From Akkermansia muciniphila (GTDB lineage Bacteria > Verrucomicrobiota > Verrucomicrobiia > Verrucomicrobiales > Verrucomicrobiaceae): a stretch of DNA of 64,000 nt. The DNA lies in assembly GCA_945882215.1 (NCBI GenBank), contig CAMCWM010000001.1, positions 123,042 through 187,041 of the forward strand, given 5' to 3'. Shown in pieces: positions 38,945-44,849 of this stretch. The notes beneath the pieces are model-generated. The model had not been told where the DNA came from, ran no database searches, and saw only the letters and a list, made by a program, of their open reading frames with translations. The translations under genes and the position numbers were made by a program. Each line of letters starts with the position of its first letter. The first letter of the stretch is position 1.

Positions 38945-40342
38945 TTACGCGATGATCTCCTTCACCACGCCGCCCTTCACATCGGTGAGGCGGAAGTCGC
39001 GGCCGCTGTAGCGGAAGGTGAGCTTTTCGTGATCGAGGCCGAGCAGGTGCAGCATGGTCGCGTGCAGGTCATGAATGTGGACGCGGCCTTCGATGCCCTC
39101 GGCACCGTATTCGTCGCTGAGACCGTGGCGGTGGCCGGGCTTCACGCCGCCGCCGGCCATCCAGATGGTGAAGGCGCGGTTGTTGTGATCGCGTCCGTCG
39201 CTTTGACCGAAGGGCGTGCGACCAAACTCACAGGCGAAGATGACGAGCGTGTCGTCGAGCAGGCCGCGTTGTTGCAGGTCGGTGAGCAGTCCGGCGATGG
39301 GTTTGTCAGTGGCGGCACAACTGGTGGGGAGCAGGTTCTTGATGTCGAAATGATGATCCCATCCGCCCGTGCCGATCTCGATGTAGCGCACGCCGGCTTC
39401 GGCGAACTTGCGGGCAAAGAGACACTGGCGGCCAAAGTTGTCGGTCGCTGTGTCGCCGATGCCGTAGAGCTTCAGCGTGTCAGCGGACTCGCGGGTGAGA
39501 TCGAGCAGCGAGGGCACAGCGGCCTGCATGCGAAAGGCCATTTCATACGAGTGGATGACGCCTTCGAGGTCGGGATTCACTTCGTCGAGCGCGAGCCGGC
39601 GTTGATTCGTTCGCCGCAGCAACTCAAGCTGTGCGCGCTGCTGAGCAGGTGTGAGATGCGTGGGCACGAGGTCCGGCACGGGCAGCGAGCCGGGCTTATC
39701 TTTGGAGCCACCGGCACTGACCATCGTGGCCTGATACGCAGCGGGCAGGAAGGCGCTGCCGTGGTTGTTGCCGCCGAACTGTCGCAGCGAGTTCATGGCG
39801 ATGTAGCCCGGCAGATCCTGTGTTTCGGAGCCGAGTCCGTAGAGCGTCCAGGCACCGACCGATGGCCGCGCCTGTGACGCAATGCCGGTGTGGAAAAACG
39901 GCACGGCAGTCTCGTGCGCCTGCTGATCCGTATGCATCGCACTGAGGACGCAGAGCTTGTCCACATGACGCGCCACGTTGGGATACAGCTCGCTCACCCA
40001 GTGTCCGCTCTGACCGTATTGACCGAACTGCCACATGCTGCCCATCAACTTTGAGGTGCCTTTGGTGCCAAAGGGTTTGCCAGCATCAGCGGTGAGCTTG
40101 GGCTTGTAATCAAAGGTGTCCACATGCGACACACCGCCCTGCATGAACATCATGATCACGCGCTTGGCTTTCGCAGGGAACAAGGCTGGGCGTGGCGAAG
40201 TGGGATTGTTCAGTGCCGCGCCTGCCTGTGTGCTCAATCCCGCGAACGCTGCGTAGCCGAAGCCATTGAGCGTGGAGCGCAGCATGTCGCGCCGAGAGAT
40301 GGCATTGCGGATTTCGGATTGTGGATTGCGGATTGGGTTCAT
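38945..40342 (-). CDS. Tat-exported DUF1501 protein (sulfatase-like fold)
   Basis: The protein has 465 residues. It has a twin-arginine signal 'SRRDMLRSTLNGFGYAAFAGLSTQAGAAL' and DUF1501 landmarks 'KRVIMMFMQGGVSHVDTFDYKPKL', 'KLCVLSAMHTDQQAHETAVPFFHTG', 'RPSVGAWTLYGLGSE', 'GTGGWDHHFDIKN' and 'VIFACEFGRTPFGQSDGRDHNNRAFTIWMAGGGVKPG'. DUF1501 genes normally follow DUF1549/DUF1553 genes. Here the pair is split by a four-helix-bundle cassette. The first residues (MNPIRNPQSEIRNA) are encoded by a 7-bp repeat array and are not a natural Tat N-region; the ATG at 40342 overlaps the four-helix stop. An original start closer to 'ISRRDML' was probably displaced. Confidence 0.88.
   Translation of the reverse strand: MNPIRNPQSEIRNAISRRDMLRSTLNGFGYAAFAGLSTQAGAALNNPTSPRPALFPAKAKRVIMMFMQGGVSHVDTFDYKPKLTADAGKPFGTKGTSKLMGSMWQFGQYGQSGHWVSELYPNVARHVDKLCVLSAMHTDQQAHETAVPFFHTGIASQARPSVGAWTLYGLGSETQDLPGYIAMNSLRQFGGNNHGSAFLPAAYQATMVSAGGSKDKPGSLPVPDLVPTHLTPAQQRAQLELLRRTNQRRLALDEVNPDLEGVIHSYEMAFRMQAAVPSLLDLTRESADTLKLYGIGDTATDNFGRQCLFARKFAEAGVRYIEIGTGGWDHHFDIKNLLPTSCAATDKPIAGLLTDLQQRGLLDDTLVIFACEFGRTPFGQSDGRDHNNRAFTIWMAGGGVKPGHRHGLSDEYGAEGIEGRVHIHDLHATMLHLLGLDHEKLTFRYSGRDFRLTDVKGGVVKEIIA
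40304..40338. repeat. ATTGCGG-type heptad array, left arm of the four-helix cassette
   Basis: Five consecutive 7-bp units on the plus strand: ATTGCGG ATTTCGG ATTGTGG ATTGCGG ATTGGGT. The array directly abuts the TGA stop (40339-40341) of the four-helix gene and encodes the first residues of the DUF1501 protein on the minus strand. It is inverted relative to the array at 40721-40762. Confidence 0.9.
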
Positions 40343-40707
40343 CGCTTGGGGCCTTTGGAGTTGGAGCGCGCGGTCTTGATGGATGCGACTGTCATGGCAG
40401 TGATCTCGTTTGCTTCCTGGATCAATGATTCGACTTGCTTGCGCTTCAAGAGACCAGCGTCGGCGATCATCTCGATCCAGCCTTGAGATTCATCCGCCTC
40501 TTCTTCAACGATGCCCAGTTTCGCGATGAACTCGGCAGTGCTGCGACCACGGCAGGCGGCACGATAATTTGAAGCCACCGAGGTTGCGCTGCGGAGCAAC
40601 TGCTTTCCCATCACGTCAGCACTGCGTTTGTTCGGGAGTGCGTCCACCATCTTGATGACGCGAAGCGCGAATACCTTGGCTCGTTCCTTGAAGTCGTTTT
40701 GGTTCAT
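40339..40707 (-). CDS. Four-helix-bundle protein (23S rRNA IVP / Avd-like family)
   Basis: The protein has 122 residues from the ATG at 40707 (MNQNDFKERAKVFALRVIKMVDALPNKRSADVMGKQLLRSATSVASNYRAACRGRSTAEFIAKLGIVEEEADESQGWIEMI). The 'FxxRAxxFALRVIKxVxxLP', 'QLLRSATSVASNYRAACRGRS' and 'KLGIVEEEADESQGWIEMI' blocks are the hallmarks of the family first seen in 23S rRNA intervening sequences. It is related to Avd, the RT-binding accessory protein of diversity-generating retroelements. The track ORF to 40824 reads back through the repeat array. It interrupts a DUF1553-DUF1501 pair and is flanked by inverted heptad arrays. No reverse transcriptase or transposase is nearby. The native function of stand-alone members is not established. 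Confidence 0.92.
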   Translation of the reverse strand: MNQNDFKERAKVFALRVIKMVDALPNKRSADVMGKQLLRSATSVASNYRAACRGRSTAEFIAKLGIVEEEADESQGWIEMIADAGLLKRKQVESLIQEANEITAMTVASIKTARSNSKGPKR

Positions 40708-40720
40708 GAGCGTAGTGGTG

Positions 40721-40762
40721 TTCAAATCCGCAATCCGCAATCCGCAATCCCAGATCCGCAAT
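40721..40762. repeat. ATTGCGG-type heptad array, right arm of the four-helix cassette
   Basis: On the minus strand six units run in register: ATTGCGG ATCTGGG ATTGCGG ATTGCGG ATTGCGG ATTTGAA. The first unit begins immediately after the TGA stop (40765-40763) of the DUF1553 gene, and the last ends 13 bp before the four-helix ATG. Orientation is opposite to the left arm, so the pair forms imperfect inverted terminal repeats of about 35-42 bp. Confidence 0.9.
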
Positions 40763-43237
40763 TCAATAGAGATAACGAAACTCCGCCGAGGCAAAGAGTG
40801 TCTGGCAGAATGCCGCCCAGGCACTCAGCTCCGGGTTCTTGCTGTCACTCACCGGAAAGTCGCGGATGAAGGCGGTGGCGTCGTTGCGTTCCTCGTCGGT
40901 GGGTGATCGGGCAAGGATGAGCTGGTAGGCGGTGTCGATGCGAGACAGATCGTCTTTGGTCATCTGCATCAAGCGTCGGGCCGTGCGCTGCGAGTAATCG
41001 ACGACGAGTGCGCTGTTCATCATGAAGAGCGCCTGTGTGGGCACGGTGGTGATGCTGCGGCGGCCTGTCACCATCTCGGGTTCGGGGAAATCGAAGACGG
41101 TCAAATCCGCAGGCACGGTCTCGTGCATGATGGGACGATACACGGTGCGATAGCGCTCGGTGGGCGCGAGGAGGTCGGGAATGTTGGTAGAGACGATGCG
41201 AGGATCGAGAGTGCGCAGATGAATCTGTGATTTCAGCTTCGGCGGTGTGAGATAGAGGTGACCGCTGATGGCGAGGAAAGAGTCGCGGATCGCATTGGCA
41301 TCGAGACGGCGGCGATTCGCATGCCAGTTCAGACGATTGGCGGGATCGATCTCATACGCGACGGCGTTGTGCGTGGTGCTGAGTTGGTAAACGCGGCTGC
41401 TGGTGATGTCGCGGATGAGCTTCTTCACCGACCAGCCTTGCGCGATGAATCGTTGCGCGAGGTAGTCGAGCAACGCTGCGTTCGACGGAGGCTGGCCAGT
41501 TTTGCCGAAGTCATCGGATGACTCCACGATGCCAGCGCCGAAGAGATGCTGCCAGATGCGGTTCACCATGACGCGTGCTGTGAGGGGATTGTCCTTGCTG
41601 GTGATCCACGTAGCGAGTTCCACGCGACCGCTTTGCTTCGGGTTCACCTTCGGCGTGCTGGCGGTGGTCAGCACTTCGGGGAAGCCGCGCGGCACGACCG
41701 CTCCGAGCTGCGATTCCTCGCCGCGAATGCGAATCGCACAGTCGGCGGGCTCGGGCACGTCGCGCATGGCGGACATGGCGTAGGGCAACTGAGCGTTGAG
41801 CTTGTCATTGAATTTCTCCACGATGTCCTTCAGCCGATCCTGTTCGTTCTTGAGCACCATCACCTCGGGCCGCGTTTTGTAGAACGCTTCCAGCTCGGTC
41901 TTGCCAGCTTTTTGCATCCCGGCTTCCTGCACGGCGGCACGTTGTGCGCGGTAGATTTTGCCGCCCAAGCCCATGCGGGCCGAGGCAGCCTTGAGCTGTT
42001 CGGCGAGGTCTTCGTCGGTGAACGTGATGGGCGCACCCGCGAGCGGCTGCACGCCCTGCGTCCACCTGGCAAAATGTCGGCGCCATGCTCCGGCGAGCGG
42101 CTCGGAACTGCGTAGGATGCCCGCGAGCGCGTAGTAGTCGCGTGTCGGGATCGGGTCGAATTTATGGTCGTGGCATTTTGCACACGCCAGCGTCAGGCCG
42201 AGGAGGGAGCGGCCCATGCTGTCGATCTGTTCATCGACGACGGTCATGATGTAGCGCTGATCATCTTCATCGAGCGTGTTCTTCGTGCCGATGCTGAGGA
42301 AGCCGGTGGCGATGAGCTGTTCGTTGCGTTGCGCATTGTTCGTCGCAGGCATCAGATCACCGGCGAGCTGTTCGCGCAGGAACTGGTCATACGGTTTGTC
42401 GGCGTTGAACGCCGCGATGACGTAGTCCCGATAACGGAAGTTCACCGGCAGCAGCATGTTTTGCCCGCCACCACTCGACTCGCTGTAGCCCGCAATGTCC
42501 AACCAATGACGGCCCCAACGCTCGCCGAACTGGGGGCTCGCGATGAGCTTCTCGATTTCGGATTGGGGATTTCGGATTTCGGATTGGCTCGATGACGGCG
42601 ACTCGCGCTCTTCCAACTCAGGTGGCAGGCCGGTGAGATCGTAGGAGATGCGACGGCGCAGCTCATGTGGCTGCGCGTCTGTCACGGGCTTGATGCCTTT
42701 TTCTTCGAGGGCTGCGAGAATGAAGCGGTCGATGTCCGTGCGCGGCCAAGTCACGTCCTTGACCGTGGGAACGGGCGGATTTGAGATCGGCTGAAAGGAC
42801 CAGTGCTTGCGACCTTCCTCGATGTTGATCGTCGTCGCCGCGCCCGGCTTGCCTTCGCGAGGATCGGCCGCGCCCATCGCGATCCATTGGGCGAAATCCG
42901 CCACCACTTCCGCAGGCAGTTGTTTCTTCGGCGGCATCTGCAAGTCCTCGTCCGCATAGCCGATGGCCTTGAGCAGCAGACTCTTCTCCGCATCCCCCGG
43001 CACCACCGCCGCCGCCGTGTCGCCGCCCTGGCGTGTGCTCTCGCGCGTGTCGAGCAGCAGCCCGCCTTTGTTTTTCCCCGCCTTCACGGAGTGGCAGGAG
43101 TAGCATTTCTCCGCCAGCACCGGGCGTATCTTGTTCTCAAAGAACTCGACGGCCTTCGCGTCGTCGGCTGCCGACGCTGCGACACACCGACTGGCGACCA
43201 GCAGGCAGAGGAGGCTTGGGACAACGGCGCGTTTCAT
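40763..43237 (-). CDS. Exported DUF1549/DUF1553 planctomycete-type cytochrome protein
   Basis: The protein has 824 residues from the ATG at 43237 (signal MKRAVVPSLLCLLVASRCVAASA); the track start at 43342 lies in the divergent gene's leader. PSCyt1 has C45-YS-C48-H49 ('LAEKCYSCHSVKAGKNKGGLLLDTRESTRQGGD'). DUF1549 follows ('RRRISYDLTGLPPELEE...GERWGRHWLDIAGYSESSG', 'LTLACAKCHDHKFDPIP'). DUF1553 follows ('ARVMVNRIWQHLFGAGIVESSDDFGKTGQPPSNAALLDYLAQRFIAQGWSVKKLIRDI', 'TVPTQALFMMN'). Near residue 220 a heptad array encodes a foreign peptide, QSEIRNPQSEI, where relatives have a plain '[14 protein letters not shown]' segment. The stop abuts another heptad array. Confidence 0.92.
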   Translation of the reverse strand: MKRAVVPSLLCLLVASRCVAASAADDAKAVEFFENKIRPVLAEKCYSCHSVKAGKNKGGLLLDTRESTRQGGDTAAAVVPGDAEKSLLLKAIGYADEDLQMPPKKQLPAEVVADFAQWIAMGAADPREGKPGAATTINIEEGRKHWSFQPISNPPVPTVKDVTWPRTDIDRFILAALEEKGIKPVTDAQPHELRRRISYDLTGLPPELEERESPSSSQSEIRNPQSEIEKLIASPQFGERWGRHWLDIAGYSESSGGGQNMLLPVNFRYRDYVIAAFNADKPYDQFLREQLAGDLMPATNNAQRNEQLIATGFLSIGTKNTLDEDDQRYIMTVVDEQIDSMGRSLLGLTLACAKCHDHKFDPIPTRDYYALAGILRSSEPLAGAWRRHFARWTQGVQPLAGAPITFTDEDLAEQLKAASARMGLGGKIYRAQRAAVQEAGMQKAGKTELEAFYKTRPEVMVLKNEQDRLKDIVEKFNDKLNAQLPYAMSAMRDVPEPADCAIRIRGEESQLGAVVPRGFPEVLTTASTPKVNPKQSGRVELATWITSKDNPLTARVMVNRIWQHLFGAGIVESSDDFGKTGQPPSNAALLDYLAQRFIAQGWSVKKLIRDITSSRVYQLSTTHNAVAYEIDPANRLNWHANRRRLDANAIRDSFLAISGHLYLTPPKLKSQIHLRTLDPRIVSTNIPDLLAPTERYRTVYRPIMHETVPADLTVFDFPEPEMVTGRRSITTVPTQALFMMNSALVVDYSQRTARRLMQMTKDDLSRIDTAYQLILARSPTDEERNDATAFIRDFPVSDSKNPELSAWAAFCQTLFASAEFRYLY
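42555..42589. repeat. ATTTCGG-type heptad array inside a DUF1553 coding region
   Basis: Five plus-strand units in register: ATTTCGG ATTGGGG ATTTCGG ATTTCGG ATTGGCT. They are read on the minus strand as 'S-Q-S-E-I-R-N-P-Q-S-E-I' within the DUF1549 domain. The array is the same length and orientation as the array at 40304-40338. Confidence 0.9.
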
Positions 43238-43282
43238 TGGTAAGTCTGGCGAGACATAACTGCGCACAAGCGTTGGTCTTGC

Positions 43283-44122
43283 ATGTCGCCCCTCAAGACC
43301 CTCCGTCTCAGCCTGTTGCTCTTGATCATTCCGCTCGGGCACGCTGAAGAACCAGGACGGACCGGAGACCTGTTTCGCGAGTCATTCGATGACGCCTTGA
43401 TCGATCAACGCGGCTGGTATGATGGGAAAGAGGTGCGCATCGTCCCCAATGGCAAAAGCGGCTCATGCATCGAATACGAATGGACCGACGCGAGCGACAC
43501 CGTGACTGGCTCCTCGGCGAAACGACATCTGTTCGAGCCCACGGACGAGATTTTTATCCGCTACTACCTGCGGCTCTCCAAAGGCTGGGGCTGGAGCGGG
43601 CGGAGCTACCATCCGCATCTCACGCACTTCATGACCACGGAGAACTCGAAGTGGCACGGCCCGGCGGCGAGTCATCTCACGCTCTACATCGAACCGGTGA
43701 ACGGCAAACTGCGTCTCGCCGCGCAGGACATTCAAAACAAGGACATGCCACACGGCCTGACGCAGGGACCGCTGCGTGGCGGCTACAACGGCCAGATGTT
43801 CGACAGCGCGGACGAACTCTTCACTGACGACGCGTGGCATTGCATCGAAGCGCAGTTCAAACTCAACACCCTCGACCTCAAGAATGACAAACCCAACGCC
43901 GACGGCATCGTGCGCGGCTGGTTCGACGGCAAACTCGTCATTGCGCACACGGACGTGATCCTGCGCTCCACCGATTTTCCCAACATGAAGTTCAACCAGT
44001 TCCTCATGGCGCCGTACTTTGGCCCCGGCCTGCTGCCACACGCGCAGAAGCTGTGGATCGACGAAATGGTCGTCGGGAAGAAGAGGATGGGGCCGCTGGA
44101 ACCGGAAGCGAAGGCTCCGTAG
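43283..44122 (+). CDS. Exported beta-sandwich protein, polysaccharide-lyase-like
   Basis: The 279-residue protein has the signal MSPLKTLRLSLLLLIIPLGHA. The body 'FDDALIDQRGWYDGKEVRIVPNGKSGSCIEYEWTDASD', 'EIFIRYYLRLSKGWGWSGRSYHPHLTHFMTTENS', 'WHCIEAQFKLNTLDLKNDKPNADGIVRGWFDGKLVIAHTDVILRSTDFPNMKFNQFLMAPYFG' and 'KLWIDEMVVG' has the pattern of a jelly-roll carbohydrate-active or LamG-type fold, such as PL14/PL20-like proteins. Family placement is from general pattern only. It is divergent from the DUF1553 gene with a 45-bp gap between start codons, so the two share a control region. Confidence 0.65.
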   Translation: MSPLKTLRLSLLLLIIPLGHAEEPGRTGDLFRESFDDALIDQRGWYDGKEVRIVPNGKSGSCIEYEWTDASDTVTGSSAKRHLFEPTDEIFIRYYLRLSKGWGWSGRSYHPHLTHFMTTENSKWHGPAASHLTLYIEPVNGKLRLAAQDIQNKDMPHGLTQGPLRGGYNGQMFDSADELFTDDAWHCIEAQFKLNTLDLKNDKPNADGIVRGWFDGKLVIAHTDVILRSTDFPNMKFNQFLMAPYFGPGLLPHAQKLWIDEMVVGKKRMGPLEPEAKAP

Positions 44123-44201
44123 CTCGGTTGAGAGCGCCGAATGCCGGAAAGCCCGTCCGGCGGCCGACGTTTGAGTGGGCACCAGCCACCCTTGCCCAGC
44201 C

Positions 44202-44837
44202 ATGAAAACATCCATCCTCATTTGGGCCGCCTTTGCCGGCCTCACAGTCATCGGCACCCTGGGTGCCGCAGAGAAACAGAAAAAGGCCGACGTCACCGGC
44301 TTTCCGTTCTGGAAATCGGAGAAGCAGCCTCACGCCCCGCCCTTTGTGCCCGGGCTGAATGCCGCCCTCGAACTGACCGACGCGCAGCGCGAGCAGATCG
44401 CCGCAGCGCAGAACGATTTTAACAACGACGAGGCCGTGAAGGCGTCACGCGGATTGCGCAAGGACGACCCCAGCGTGACTGCCGAGCAACGTGACAAGGC
44501 CCGGGCCGCCATGGAGGCCGCCACGGCGCGTCTGCATGAAAAAGTGAACAGCATCCTTACGCCGGAGCAGCGGGCGCTGGTCGAGAAAATCAACGCGGCA
44601 CGCGTGGCGGCGGTGGAGGAGGTCGGCATTGTCTATAAAGACAAATTCAGCATCAAAGGCGACGAAGCCGCCCGGCGCCGGGTGATGGAGGAAAAGAATC
44701 AGGACCTCGCCGAAGGCTTCCTCGGCAAATTAGATGCGCTTTTGAGCACCAGCCAGAAGGATGCGATGGCGCGTGCCGCCGCCGAGGAGGAGCAGCGCAT
44801 GAAGACGGCGGTGAGCAAGAAGCCGCAGAAGCAATAG
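44202..44837 (+). CDS. Exported helical LTxxQ-motif protein
   Basis: The protein has 211 residues from the ATG at 44202 (signal MKTSILIWAAFAGLTVIGTLGA). Two 'LTxxQ' motifs (ALELTDAQREQIAAAQ and SILTPEQRALVEKINAA) and a helical, charged body resemble the CpxP/Spy family of periplasmic stress or chaperone proteins, although it is not a clear orthologue. It precedes the third DUF1549/DUF1553 gene by 12 bp and is probably co-transcribed. Similar small helical proteins often accompany these cytochrome genes in Verrucomicrobiota. Function unknown. Confidence 0.65.
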   Translation: MKTSILIWAAFAGLTVIGTLGAAEKQKKADVTGFPFWKSEKQPHAPPFVPGLNAALELTDAQREQIAAAQNDFNNDEAVKASRGLRKDDPSVTAEQRDKARAAMEAATARLHEKVNSILTPEQRALVEKINAARVAAVEEVGIVYKDKFSIKGDEAARRRVMEEKNQDLAEGFLGKLDALLSTSQKDAMARAAAEEEQRMKTAVSKKPQKQ

Positions 44838-44849
44838 CCTTCCACTGCC

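Larger units (their letters stand above)
40304..40762 (-). mobile_element. Candidate four-helix-bundle cassette bounded by inverted heptad arrays
   Basis: This is a 459-bp unit: left array, one four-helix-bundle gene, right array. Its outer edges coincide with the stop of the upstream DUF1553 gene and the start region of the DUF1501 gene, two genes that are normally adjacent. That layout suggests insertion at a gene junction. No transposase or recombinase and no target-site duplication could be identified, so mobility is inferred from structure alone. Confidence 0.5.

Noticed and set aside
40304-40762. CRISPR array or tRNA-like interpretation of the heptad repeats
   Set aside because: Units are 7 bp with no spacers, no cas genes are near, and a protein-coding gene lies between the arrays.
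40304-40762. Diversity-generating retroelement
   Set aside because: The four-helix protein is related to Avd, but there is no reverse transcriptase, no template/variable repeat pair and no adenine-biased variable gene in the window.
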